Source: Micromussa lordhowensis (Eukaryota; Cnidaria; Anthozoa; Scleractinia; Lobophylliidae). From it: 64,000 nucleotides of DNA. The notes beneath the pieces were generated by a model. The model was given only the letters and a program-made list of their open reading frames with translations. It was not told where the DNA came from and searched no databases. The position numbers and the translations under genes are program-made. Location: NCBI GenBank assembly GCA_964020085.1, contig OZ026598.1, forward strand, positions 14,900,930-14,964,929, in the 5' to 3' direction. Positions 35,901 through 50,900 of the stretch are shown here, one piece after another; positions within the stretch are counted from its first letter, which is position 1; each line of letters starts with the position of its first letter.

Positions 35901-38900
35901 CCAAAAGATGTCAGAACTTAATAGGTCAAAGCAAGATTCAGTTCCTCACTTCAACAAGAAGAGTAACAAGGAACAGTATACATCCAACAAAGCAATTAAA
36001 GATGCCATTGAAGACATGCAGATTGCCCTCTTGGGCCCAGCTGACCAGCGTGCCCATGTAGTGAAGGAAAAATTATAAAAAATCATCCTCCAGGCTTAAA
36101 AAATTACTGGAAAACGTGGGCTACTAGAAAACATGTGCCCTGTAGCATTCTTGGCCTTAAATCAGGACTCCTCAACAGACTTTACACAGCGTACATGTAC
36201 CTCTAAATCCACAGCAAACTCACAGACTGCTGACAGATGCTGACTCAGCTCCTGAAGTTGTTCTGTTGTTTCCACAAGAGTGAATGGAGTTTTGTCCAGT
36301 TCCTCATACAGCTGGTGAAACAAGACAAAGAATTTGTAGCTGCAACCTTTCTTAGCCGATTAACTGTATTAACCATCAGTCTCATGCAGTCTGAAATGAT
36401 TACATGTATCTTAAGTACAGACATCTACTAATTGAAGAAAATCATTAAGTAGTTTTAATGTCAAAGTATTTTTTTGAATCACCGTTTATTTGATACCCAG
36501 GGATTCAAAATATTAATTACCATAAATGAAAGTCAAAAATACGAAACTTAATTTACTGTACTTCAGGAATCACGTCACACAGCCAGAAGTGAGTGCAATG
36601 CTGCACTTTAAACTAGTGAGGCAATCTCAGATAGTGCAGGGAACCATTTATGCAATTTTGCCTAAAGAAGCCATTATCAAGATCTCTGGTAAACAGCACC
36701 ACCAAACCAGAGACAGTGTGGCATCAATATATTGAGGCCAATTTTGCATAAATTTTCTCTGCATGTCAGTAATCAGCATTGTGTCCCTTTGGTTTACTGT
36801 TTTCAACATCTTAACAGATCCTCTATAACACACCTCGGCTGTCATTAAAATGTACCCCTGGACCCTCAAATTGTTCCACTAAAATATAACTATTTGTTAT
36901 TGGAAACATTTCTGCAAAAAAAATTTCTATGCACTTTCAAAGTGACCCTTGAATTGTTACATGTATGCAATGAGTCTGGGACAAGTAAGTATGGTGATGT
37001 ATAATCAAGAACCAAACACGATTGCACCTCTGTCAGTTCTCTGTATTTGCTTGATACAATAGAACACAAAACTAATTAGTAATGTTTATAAGAGCAGTGT
37101 AACTGTTGCAGTTTTAATACTTAAAGGGTCATCTCTGTAGACCTCTGTTGGAATGCTCATTTCATTTTCTTTGAGTGGTTTTCTGATCCAAAATTCGAAT
37201 GATCCTTTTGTAGAAGTGAGGTTTTAGTTAAGCTGTAGTCCATCAACACAAGGCATCTGTTAAGTCTGTTTTGACTCGGTTCTATTTAAGAATTGGCCCA
37301 TGCCTAGAGAGTGATTGTAGAGAACAAATGTAGTACTTAACCTCAACTTGATCAATTGAAAATCAGCTTATTTTGGGCCTGTATGTTTAGATGCAAGGTA
37401 AGAAAAACTTTTCATTGCTGCAACAGTGGATAGCTCATCTGGAAGGTGTTTCTACACACTTCTCGCATGAGTATTGCACCATTCTGAAGGAGCTGAGTGG
37501 ATGCTTTGTCTTCCTTTGTCTAACCTCCTTGCAAAAGGTCACATAAGCCACTGGACCCATTCCCAACGAAACTTAGCCATGAACAAATATGGTGGAGTTT
37601 TTGGTGAGATTTCATTGTGGCACAGGAAATCAATGATTTAACTGAATCCGAACAATCTTTTGTGCAGAAGTACTTCAAATTGCAAGTAGATTTGTTTTAG
37701 CGAAGAAAAGAAAAAAAAATTGGGAAGATAGAAGCACTTTATAAGTATAGAATCCCAGATAGCTCTCACTCCCACAAGGGATGGAATAAGCATGTAATAA
37801 ATAAGATTTTATTCCTCTGGGAATAGTAACAATAATCCAATAGCCAAATCAGCAGAGTATAAGAAAATCTTCCTCTACGTTGACCCAAATCCAAACTTGA
37901 ACAGTCCTTGTACATGTGAGTCACAATGTCATGAATCAACTCACTTGCTCTTTCCGTGGTTTGAGCTGATTCTCTGAAGGCTCAAACATATCCAGTTCAT
38001 GTTGGTAAGGGTGTGCCGTGCTGGCAGAAAATAACACAAAAAAAACAATTAGCATTATTGCCAAAGCTATGATACAGCTTAGACTCTCTTAATATTATCA
38101 TAAGCCAATACAATTTTTATCACAATTACACCTGCACATGTACTTAAGGATGTTTGTGCCCACTGTTTCTGCGCACCCTTACTGTGCACTTAATTTATGT
38201 TGCAACATCAGGCCACATCATATATCAAGCATGAGCTCAAGGAAGAAATATAAGCAAGTATGGGGCTTTGTACCAGTTGGGTTAACTTCAGCAGCAGTTT
38301 CTTCTCTTTTCATAGAGCATTTCCTTATTGCTTTTCTCCATCCACCAGGGACCCCGTTCATAATCTTGTGCAAAATTTTTACCAAGATCTCACTGGAATT
38401 GCTCAGATCTTGCAGAGATATGGCCATGATGTTTGTGGGTTTATAAATCCCGACGAGTTTGCAGCAAGATTGGCAAGATATTGCCGAGATTGCAGAGATC
38501 TCACCATGATGTTTGAGTCTTTCTAAATCTCGGTAAGATCTCGCTGTGATTTGGAAAGACACAAAGATCTTATCCAGATTGCCTACATCCTGCCGAGATT
38601 TAGAAAGACACAAACAAGAATGATAGGATCTCACTGAGACTGCCAAGATCTTTCCACAGTATTTATCTCTCGGAGATCTCACTGCAATTGTTTACATCTT
38701 GCTGAGAGTGGCGAGATCTTGTTGATATTGTTGAGAATAATAATCAAGATCATTCCCAGAAGGAACAAGTTATTTTCTGTGTTGAAACAAACTACTTTGT
38801 GGTTGGCCATTAGCTGTCTATTTTTTCAGTTCGATTTCAAATACAGGAAGCACACAACCTAAAGATGTTCCAACATGGCTTGTTTTTTTTTTCATAAAAC

Positions 38901-41900
38901 GTCCCTAAATGTGAAGTGAAGGCGAAAGTGCCTGATACTATCAAAGCTTTTCTGAACCATACATAACAATCTTATCTGTCAATAAATCTGGTCTTTGGAG
39001 TCATGTTTCAGTATGTTTCTTTTGTCTGCTAGAAATTATTATTCTCAACATCGACATTATATAAACTTTCTTGAATTTTGTGAATTTATGATATCTGGAT
39101 CTGCGTGTTGACTTTTTTAATATCTCTGCAAAATTGCCAATTAATCTCTCAGTTTCCTCAGCCAGTCTATTGGCCTCTGTGATTTCTTGATGAGAATCTC
39201 AACAAGAGTCTCAGCAAAATTTAAAGATCTAGGCGGCTTTAAACTTACACAGTTTCTTGGCAAGTTTTTGGCTGGCAAGATTTCAATATCTTGGTGGCCA
39301 AACCCTCAAGAGGTCTCTGTCAAAATTTTATACTGGATGACTTTTTTTTTTGGCAAAAGTGATCTTTACCTTACTGCATGGCAAGTTTTAAACAGTTTGG
39401 GAGGGAACATTTGGGTGCGGACATCCTTAACAGTGTACTGTGAATCAGAATAGACCTATACCTATTAAAAATACTAGGGCTAGCCTGTCCTTTCATTCTC
39501 TCTTGATGTACAAAGTCAGCAATAGCTGATGGCACTTGTAGATGTTCAGGTTGACTGTCAGTGTTCGAACAATCTACAGGTAATAAACAGAGGCATAAAT
39601 CAGTTGTTCTTTGAGCGGATTTCAAATGATCATTGTAAAACTAACCAATCACAAAGGACACAGACACTCCTTTTACCCATTAAAATTTGATATAAATAAT
39701 ATATGTGTAATATATCAAACACGAGAGACAGTGTTTCCTAGGGACAACCAAACAAAGAGAAGAGAATCTAAAATATGACGCGCTGCGGAGTATTTTTGAC
39801 GAAAATGAGGTGTTTGGATAGCTGATGAAACACTGTCTCAAGTGTTTGATATATCTTCTCAATCAAAACAAAAACTAAGGAGTAAATGGAGAAGTAAAAT
39901 TGTCAAAATCTATGCTAATTGAGACCGGGTTAGGTACCAAAACCTCCTTCATGGTTGTGATTTCTTTGCTTTAACTTGATGAATTGTTATTGAATTTGAG
40001 AAAGCTGATGTGAAACAGAGAAAACATTTTGTGAATAAGTCATGGCTGGTTTTGGTTTTACAAGTACTTCTGATTGGATGAAAAGTGAATCAATTGTGAC
40101 ACGTAGTGATCCAAAACCAACATTAGTTTTCAACACTCAAACGAAAACCACTCTATGAATGTGCTGTACTACTCCAAAGTTTTCATGCATTTGCTTGTTG
40201 TTCAGTGCATCTACCAATTTGAACTTGGATTGCCTTGACCATAACAGCTCAGAGAGATTTTCAAATGAGTGTCGAAAATAATCAGGCAATTACAGTACTT
40301 TGGTTCTGGTTTTGATTTAACTATGGTTTTAGATTGGGCGAGTAGTCTAATCGGTGACTAATTGAAGGATTTTGTGCAAAAAGGGCATATATATTGCTTT
40401 TTAGAGCGATTTTTCATTTTTTTGCAGGATCAAGCTAATTTTTGGCAGACTGACTTGCTTTGACTTGTTTTGTCTTGACTAGTTTTGACCCACAGGATTC
40501 CAACTCACAACCTCTCACTTAGCAGGCAATCATTTACTCCACTGCACCACAACGGCATCCAATGCAAATCTTGTGAAACATATTCACTATATTGCTTTCG
40601 ACAAAAATGCTGGGTTGTTAGAACAGCAGGCTCATGTAAAAAGAATTCAAATAAATAGAGTAAAAAGTCACAGGTGATGTGTGACACTTGGTAGTAAAAG
40701 GTTGAGTTGATATTTCAAGCAGTAACTATCAAGAAGTGTCAAATTTGTCTACATGTAATAACGTTAATACAGACGTTTCGGGTGTATAACCCAAAAACAA
40801 CCGGTTGTTTTTTACACTGAAGAATGGTTATACGCCCGAAATGTCTCTGTTATTTTAAAACTTCTTGATAATTATCACTTGAAATATCAACTCAATCATG
40901 TAAAAAGAGTTGCGCAAAAGGACTCACGTTGAATGGATGAATGGACTCGCGTTATTTAATTAATACAAAAACTCCATTCTCAGCCTTTCATAAATCATTA
41001 TCCGAGCTCAGTAGCTCACAGCCACTTTGAATAATTTACTAAATTGACTACAAAATTGCTGCCAAAGCCATAGCACACAGGATTTCAAAGGTTCTTCCAG
41101 TCATAGTCAAGGAAGATCAAAGCGGATATGTGAAAGGCCGGTACATTGGTCAATATTAGGCTCATATTAGGTTCATTATGGACATCATGAAGGTAACAGA
41201 ACAAGAAAGCATACCTGGTCTGGCCATTCTTATTGATTTTAAGAAAGCATTTGATACAGTAGATTGGAACTTCCTTTTTAAGGCATTGCAAACTTTTAAT
41301 TTTGGCCCTTGTATTCAAAAGTGGATTGTAATGTTGACATCATTATACCGATTGCTCCAGCTGTTTCATTGACAACGGATACCTACATGTATAGGCAGGA
41401 GTTTTTCAAATTAGAAAGAGTTGTCCGTCAAGGTTGTCCACTCTCAGGTTCTCTTTTTGTTCCATGTGCAGAAATTTTAGCTCACGCCATTAGAAATAAC
41501 AATACCATTAAAGGAATAGAACTTCATGACAAAGAATTTAAATTATCCCAATATGCCGATGACACAACTGCCTTTGTTTCTGACATGATATCTGCAACAA
41601 ATTTATTCAAACTTTTGTCAAACTTTCAAGAATGTTCTGGCATAGAAATAAATAAAAGTAAAACTGAAGGAATGTGGTTAGGCGCAAGCTTCAAAAATGC
41701 AGCAAAACCTCTTGGAATTGCCTGGCCAGGCAACTCTATACTCGCACTGGAAATTAATTCTTGTATAGTGATGAAATTGTTTGCAACAAAAATTTTTAAT
41801 AGAAACTGACCAAAATGAAGGGCCTCCTTAACTTGTGGTATCCTAGAAACCTTGCACTCTACGACTGCATAACGATTCTCAAAACCTTAGTGATTTTCAA

Positions 41901-44900
41901 GTTCGTATATATTAACACATCTGTTCTAACTTTTCCACAAAAATTCGTTGCCATGGTAAGTCAAGCAATAACACAATTTGTATGGAATAAGAAATCTAAA
42001 ATTAAATACAGAATGTTCAATGATAGGGCTGAAAGAGCAAGGGGGCCTAGACATGCAGATTTTGAAACAATCAATGATGCCCTTAAAGTTGTTTGGGTTA
42101 GAAGATTAAGTGATTAAATGGAACCTCAAGTTGAAGTCATATCCTCTTTCTTATCTACAGCCAGTTGGTGGTCTGTTTCTCCTCCAGATCAATCTCAATA
42201 AAATTGAAATAGCATATGGCATGACTGATAACTTCGGTCATGTGTCTTGGCTTATACCTCTGCATGATTATAGCCAAATATTATTTATACACTGTTTCAA
42301 GAAAAAGAAGAGTTTTATTTGGATACCTTCTTAGCGATCCGTACAAATAAAATTAAAATTGAGAAACATAAACCTAATACCCCACTCATACCAAGATGCT
42401 GAACATGTTTGAAAGTGGTTTAACAAAACAAAGTTAATTAGTTGCTAATACCATGCACACCCCACAACTTAACAAAGTAAAAACCTGTTTGATTAAAATA
42501 TGTTAGCTAGGTAGTTTGAAATTTGTCTTCCCAAGATGACTGCAAAGCGTAATCAACAAATTGGAAACGCCTAAACCTGATGTAGTTAACCAAGTTTAGT
42601 TGGTGTGAATGGGGTATTAGTCACAAATAAATATGTAAGAAAGCCACCTATTGTAGCTACCATCCTACATGAAAGAAATGCAAGATATAATAGCTTGAAA
42701 ATAATGTTAGTATAACTGTAAGTTGTGTTAGTATTGTTAAATCGTAAGTTATGTTAGCATTGTGGGTAGAGTAGGTAATTTTTGTATGTAATGTAATATT
42801 ATTGTTGCAATGAAAAAAAATCTCCCTTCCCCCCAAAAAAACTTGCATGATATGCTTGCAAACTTACAGATTTCCAAAGGTCTCAAAGCATTTGGTTTTC
42901 TTTTGATGATCGGAATGAAAGGAGTGTTGCTATTGTCAATCTTGTCTGTGAATTTCAGTTGTGGACGTTGAATATTTTTGGCCATCAGAAAACGGAAACT
43001 GGTGTCTTTTCTTCCTGGGGTGTCTTTCTGCAAGTTCAATAAAGGAATGGTTATACAGTGTATCGTTATCATATTCTTGGGCTTGAGTGTTAGAGGTGTT
43101 AAAATGAGTTAATTTGGCAATGGTTTAAACAAGGTAAACTTTTAATCACTGATTAGCTTTAATGCATTTTGTGGCTTTTCATAGAGATAATATTGAGACA
43201 GCATTCTTTACACAGTGTATATTATATGTATTCACCAGCAACCTACCTAATTACATGAAATTTTCGCCACACGTTAATTTTGCAAATTTCGCAATTTAAA
43301 AAAGATCGCGAAAAATTTAAGTGACGCGAAAATTAAATGTCGCAAAAATAACATGACACGAAAATTAAGTGACTCACAATATGCAGGAATGAATATTTAA
43401 TGTACACGGATAATGAGGTCAATTGACCACTAAAAACGTGACTTGAATTCAAGCATGAACTTCAAACTGTGCCTTGTAGACACTGTAAGAACATCTTTCT
43501 TGTTACTGTTTACATATATTCAGTTGTGTTTCTGTTTATTTGGACATTGTTCATTAAGTTTGATCAAATCCATGGACATGTTAAATAACACTGACAAAGG
43601 AATAAAGCGTGGCTCACTCAAAAACGCGAAATTAAAGTGAGTCAAAATGCAAAGTTTTCGCAAAATTGCAAAATTAAGGTGTCGCAAAATATGCGAACCT
43701 CAAATTCGCAAAATTAACGTGTCGCAAAAATTTCATGTAATAAGGTATTTAGTATGTATTGTCTTCTCGCTTGCTATTGCCTGCCACACACAAATTACAA
43801 AAATATTTACAATTTGTTCAGAATTTTCTCACTACTCCATGAACCTCTTGGCATACCATTACTACAGAAGATTGGTTATTTCATGTCCTATCAAAGCTTG
43901 CCTTTTCAGTTTACATTGATTGCATAAGACCAGAGTAAATAAAGAAAATAGATTTGCGGTTGTTCCCAATTTTTATCTACTTCTGTTACAGGATCGGAGA
44001 ACAGATTCTTGTAAGAATTCTAGTTTATAAATGTTTACAACATGTGGTGCATTTGGTTCGTATGGTTTGTTTGGAGCAAAACTGTGTTCGGATCGTTTCT
44101 TTCGTTTCACATGTTTCAATGAATCAAGCGTTCGCATTGTTTCTATTGTTCCCATAGTTTTTATGGTTTTGTTGTATCCTTCATATAAAGAATAAAACAA
44201 ATGATTGCAAATGAAAATATGAAAGATCATATATTTCAATTGCGGAGAAAGATATGAAGACAGATGATCATCGCAGTTATAAACACAACTTAAGCAGCTG
44301 CGACATTATAGCCTGAAAAAATTCAGGTCTGAACGGGATTCAAACCCATGACCTCTGTGATACCGGTGAAGTGCTCCGATACTGGTGTGGTGCACTGCAC
44401 CAGTATAACAGAGGTCAAATGTTTGAATCCCATTCAGGCCTAAATTTTTTTCCAGGCTTTAATTTCACAGCTGCTTAAGTTGTGTGTATAACTGCGACGA
44501 TCATCTGTCTTCAAAACAAACGCTTCTTTACTTATTTAGTGTGCTAAAAAGGGCTGGGTCATCATTAGTTTACATGTAATAGAATGCAATGCTATCTACC
44601 AGGTGGATACTCAAAACGTAGAATGTCCAGTTTATGTGCACTTTAAAAAAGTAGGTATTGGCATAAAATTGTAGTTTACGTCGGTTATTTTCTTGGCTGT
44701 TTTCATTGGATAGGAAAAATGCACATTTTAACACGATGTATTTTTCATTTCTTTGTTAGATAAAAGTTCATTTCTTTTTTATATCTCTTTATTCGTAAAT
44801 GGGATGCACATAGATGGCAGTTTTTATTGCTGTTTTCAAAATTTTTATTCTATCACTGGATTTAGTATTTTACCCACTTTTCTAGCATTACATTTTTTGT

Positions 44901-47900
44901 AACGGTGGTGACAGGCAATAGCATGCGCTAAGCCTGTTCAGAGTCCCCACTACCACAAACAGAGTGAAATTGAGCAACAGTAAAGCACACATTCAAGTGT
45001 TCTGCATGGTCAGTTCAGTTTGGTGTTTCCCACTAAAGAAAGACCCCCATAGACCCCCACCTTGTCCTGAACAATCTCAATCATACCCAATTGACCGTCA
45101 ACCATGGGAAAAACTACATCAACTGGTAAATATCGAGCAATAAATATGCATGGGAATAATCTGTTGTTTAAAACAAAGTATATGCTAATATCAGCATACT
45201 GTTTATTAGAAATAATAATATTTTTGGAAGCAAACTGTTTTATGCATTTTACCCTTGCTCTGTTCCAGCTTGACACAATTGGTGTCCCTTGTTGTCCTGG
45301 AGCTCCAGCAACTGTTTGGTTTGCTTTGTTTGATTTAAGGCCTGCTGCCTCATCAAGACTTGTATCCTAAGACACATCATGACAATAAAAACTATTTCAC
45401 TCATCTTCCATAGTATTTTTTGTTTTGTTTTTGATGAGTAACTATACAAAATAGTTTACAAACTTGCAATAATAATATCACAAGACAGTATTTTCTACTT
45501 GCACTAAATTACCACTAACACAACTTACATGTGCATTACACAGTTGGCCAGACCTGCTATTTGTCATAGATACCTTACAAGTAAAGTATGATTGTATCCC
45601 ACTAAAACCTTGGACTTTGTGTAGTTGATATTGATATATAAATACATATTAATTAAATGCATAGACCTGTACATGTATATACCTATCAATTACATGTACC
45701 CTGTAGAGTCTGTAGTTATTATAAAAAATATATTATAAATGCACATTTTGTTATGAATTGTTTGTAGTGAAGAGGTTCTTTCTCGTTTTTTTTTTTTTTT
45801 TTCAATGAAGATTCTACTTGTTGTGATTCAACTGTTTGGCCTTCAGTAAAGATAAAGATGGCCTGATACGTTTATTGTACATGCATGTAGCATACAAAAT
45901 CATATAAAGTATACTTTCCTGGAATTATCACACACATGTGATTTAAAACAAATAGTTCTCTAGGTTGTTGTTGGTGAGACCCCAAAAGATGGTTATGTGA
46001 TTTCCATCAATAATTTCCTGGTATTTAACCAGGAAATGATCATAGAAAGCTAATTGAAAATTCTTTGGAATAGGTACTGCTAATTAAAGATGCCCCAAGA
46101 AGTTTCTCTGTGATCCCCACAAAACATCACGGTAGAGTATATGGTTGAAAATGCTGTATTTAATTAACACCTATTCCACAAGCGCGTATTGGATATGAAA
46201 CGGTAGATAGCCTACGAGACGCATAGCACCAAGTTGGCTATAATTATCTCATATCCAACAAGGGCGAGTGGAATAATTTTATTAAAAACGCACCAAAAAT
46301 ATAGCAAACTAAACTTAAAAAAAACGCCTCAAAAAAAACACGTGTACGCTTATCATGATGGCTAAGCCAAAGAAAACTCTCAAAAGTTCTGCATTATCCA
46401 ATGATCCATGTTGTTATGCTAGTGTCAAGAGTGACTCGACACAGTACTCGATACACGTAAATATTTTTCCAGTGCATTTAATATCGGATATATATTTAGA
46501 GAATTAATGCTGACCAGGACAAACACACTAACCACTTGCTCTAGGAGGATATCATTGGCTTCCACTAGACTGTCAAGTAACTCGTCACTATCGGGATCGA
46601 CACCATGAGTGTCTGATGGCCATTGACAATGTACCTTCCAATGATGCAATAGTTTCCCTATGCTGCAATAAGAAATTCTACCACTGTTAGGATGAAAACA
46701 GATTCACAACACATTTTTTTACAATGAACTGTCAAATTATTATAGTAGCACACTTATTGGCTAATTGTTAAATAATGTCAATAAGAATACAGATGCACAG
46801 GTGATGCCATTGTGTGCTGATCTTAGCATTTGATATTCTCAACAACTGGCAACAAACTGCATCTCTGTAAAACCCCTGAAAACCTAATGTTCATGATTAC
46901 GTTCAGTCAGAGTCAATTGTCTAGCAAAAATAAAACACTCAATGTTTGGTCGGTGTGGAACTTCATGAAGAAAGTATTATCTTGCTGTGTTCAAAATATT
47001 GAAGAAAGTGAAAAAAAACTTGTTTTTAAAAGTTATGACATAATGCATATTTGTCTGGCAAAAGTTGGTTGTTGTCAAGCAAAACAGATTTGTTCAAAGT
47101 ATAAAAACGTTCACTGGCTAAAAAATAACATGAGCTTTCGGCTATCAATCTACAGCCTTTGACAGATAAAAATGGAAGGCTGCAGATTGATAGCTGGAAC
47201 TTTTTTTAGCCAGTGAACGTTTTTATCTTTTGAATATGTCTCACCCTGGCTACACTTCAATTTTTAAAAACAGATTTGTTTCCAAGGACAATTTGACCTG
47301 CCCTAGCCAGGAACCTACTGTACTTCAAGCCCTGTAGCATAGGCCCTATTCTCCCACAAGGTAAAACTTAATTAAATCATTGTTAACTGTAGTTTTATAA
47401 TAATGCTGTGGTTTAAGTTTTTGTGGTTTGAGATTTTTACAATTATTCTCAAGTGCTCTTTTGTTTCATACAACATATTATGATGATCAATAATATCACA
47501 CAAAAGAAAAAAATTAAAATTGGTATGAAGGATTTCAATCAAAAGATGCTTAAATGACAAAATATCAAAAAGGAATGCCCCCTGAAGTTAATTTACAAAA
47601 GTACAGTATCCTCACTTGCTAAGAAGTCTTGCTCCTTGAACTGTTCTAAATTCTCTGAAATCAGAGAAACTGTAGTAAAAGTCATGATCTTCTCCTGCTG
47701 CAGGCAGGTTTCCAGTATTCCTGATGGCATGGACAATAGCACTCAAGGATTCCTGAAAAAACACACACACAAAGTACCGTAAGTTGAGTCTTGTAGCTGT
47801 CAGTGTATTTTTTCCTTTCATGGTTTATCGAGTTTGATTGGTTCTAGAAGGACTAGATTCTTTAAAATGACCTACAAGACATTTATTTGCAGCAGAAGCC

Positions 47901-50900
47901 TTCTGCAAGGTCAAGGTGTTTACTAGTGCATCAATAATAATTATTATGTTTTAAGCAATACACACATGAAGACTTGATTAAAAGAACAGACTTCACTGAT
48001 CATAAAAAATATTTCATATTTTATATGTGCTGGCAAATGTATTTCTCTACATACAGTATGTATTATTTAGTAAAATTGTAACTGACAATATCTACAGATC
48101 GCCACGAAGTCCTTCTCACAGTAGATGTATCCATATACATGTCACGAACATTATGATATTTGCAATATTTGAAAATATGCTCAAGAAGACTTGTATACCT
48201 GCCAACCTTTCCTGAGCCAAATGCAAGAGATTTTCATCTTCAGAGTACCTGGATTTCAAGATATGTTCTGATGATTTCCTAACATTTCCTTATGCATGTA
48301 CCTGTACATTATTGTTCCTTAATTACATGGCCTACTTACTAGGAAGAGAAAAATTTTGCAAATTGTAGAACGTAGAATTGTAGAATGTAGAACGTTAAGG
48401 CACATAACTAAGCATTTGCAATGTCTTCTCTTGATACGATGTAGAGAAACTAAGATAGGAAGTATTCTGATGCCAAGGTTAATAAAAGTATTTTACAGCT
48501 CATATCTCTAACTTTCAAGATAATATTTTATCCCAGGTCTTTAATTTCAACAATTTTTACTGAAATCATGAAACTGTGAAAGTGAAGAAGGGTGTAACAT
48601 AAGGCTTAAGCTACAGACACAGTACAGTGTACTGCATACAGTACCGCTCAAAAGTAAGTTACCACCGTCTCGCGAGACGCATCTCATTTCTCGCGAGACT
48701 CATCTCGAGAGAAACGAGACGTGTCTCGTTTCTCGCGAGTGCACTGGAAGTACCAATACGCGACTGCAGGAATACAGGATTGACCATCAAACCTTGACTC
48801 GTTTTTTATTCACACTTGTAAACATGCGAAACGACGCTTTACTCTTGAAATCTCGACCAACATTTTATTCAAACTTGGGAACAAGCGACACCACGCTTTG
48901 ATCACGAAAGACCACGAAACCTCGACTCGGACTAACATTTTATTCAAACTTGTGAACATTCGACACCACGCTTTGATCATGAAATCTCGACTCGGACTAA
49001 CATTTATTCAAACTTGTGAACAATAAGCGACACGATCGACGCTTTGATCATGAAACCTTGACTAACATTTTATTCAAACTTGTGAACAAGCGACATGACG
49101 CTTTGATCAAGAAACCTCGACTAACATTTCATTCAAACTTGTGAACAAGCGACATCACGCTTTCATCATGAAACCTCGACTAACATTTTATTCAAACTTG
49201 TGAACAAGCGACATGACGCTTTGATCATGAAACCTTGACTAACATTTTATTCAAACTTGTGAACAAGCGACATGACGCTTTGATCATGAAACCTCGACTA
49301 ACATTTTATTCAAACTTGTGAACAAGCGACATGACGCTTTGATCATGAAACCTTGACTAACATTTTATTCAAACTTGTGAACAAGCGACATGACGCTTTG
49401 ATCATGAAACCTCGACTAACATTTCATTCAAACTTGTGAACAAGCGACATGACGCTTTGATCATGAAACCTTGACTAACATTTTATTCAAACTTGTGAAC
49501 AAGCGACATCACGCTTTCATCATGAAACCTCGACTAACATTTTTTATTCAAACTTGTGAACAAGCGACACCACGCTTTGATCATGGACTAACATTTTATT
49601 CAAACTTGTGAACAAGCGACACAACACTTTGATCATGAAACGTCGACTAACATTTTATTCAAATTTGATTAAAATTCCTGTTTTCAAAGATATGGTGTTT
49701 TGGAGTTTGAATGAACGATTTATGCCAAATAGAACGGGAGATATTTTTCGTGTTTGCCGTGATTCGGACAACAATAAAGTTTTTTACGCTACTGATTCGT
49801 TGTCTTGTGCCGCTAGACAAAACAAATCTAAAATTTAATGCAAACGGCGCATCTCAGAAACTTTGATTAAAACTCCTGTCTTTAAAGGTATAGTATTTTG
49901 GCGTTTGAATGAACGATTTATGCCAAATAGAACGGGAGATATTTTTCGTGTTTGCCGTGACGCTTTGGATAAAGTTTTTTACGCGAGCCAGTACCGACTC
50001 GTCGTCTTGTGCCGCTAGACAAAACTTTCCCTGGCAGAAAAATCTGAAATTAATGCAAACGGCGTATCTCAGAAACTTTCATTAAAACTGCTGTCTTCGA
50101 AGATATAGTATTTTGGCGTTTGAATGAACGATTTATGCCAAATAGAACGGGAGATCTTTTTTCGTGTTTGCCGTGACGCTTTGGACAACAATAAAGTTCA
50201 TTACGCTACCGACTCGTCGTCTCGTGCCGCTAGACAAAACTTTCCCTGCCAGAAAAATCTGAAATTAATGGAAACGGCGCATCTCAGAAACTTTATTAAA
50301 ACCCCTGTCTTCAAAGATATAGTATTTTGGCGTTTGAATGAACGATTTATGCCAAATAGAACCGGAGATATTTTTAGCGTTTACGTTCACGCGTGGGAAA
50401 GTTCATTACGTTACCGACTCGTCTTCTCCTACGCTAGACCGCGAAACTTACCCTGGCAGAAAAAAATTGAAACTACAGTGCATTGCAAACGACACATCTC
50501 TGAAACCTTGATTTGAACTCCTGTCGTCAAAGATTATGTTTTTTTTTTATTGGCGTTTGAATGAACGATTTGTACCACACAGAACCGGAGATAATTTCTG
50601 TGACGCTTTTGTGACTCCATTTACATGAAAAGACAATTGTCTCGCCGGCGCGTGTTGAAAGTCGGAATATTTTTCTCCTACACAAAATTTAGTGGTCGTT
50701 TGAGTTAGCGGTTATTGGAGAGTAACAAATGTAGGCAACTGAATTATGAGTAAATGATATCTAGTGCGAAAATACTCACAGTATCAGGATTGAAAAATTA
50801 TAGAGAACAAGATTCGCAAAATCAACTCTTTGCCCTCGTGTTCGCATGAATTGAAATGCATGTAATTCTTCTTATACATGTAGTTTATGCAGATATAAAA

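Noticed and set aside
43954..44157. Plus-strand frame near the SINE pair
   Set aside because: Built from ATGGTTT-like low-complexity words; no domain.
48800..49660. CRISPR-like appearance of the regular 59-bp repeats
   Set aside because: The units are contiguous with no unique spacers, in a eukaryotic intron; it is a satellite-type tandem array.
50124..50516. 130-codon frame in the second tandem array as a transposon protein
   Set aside because: It merely crosses repeat units whose length is not a constant multiple of three, and shows no domain.
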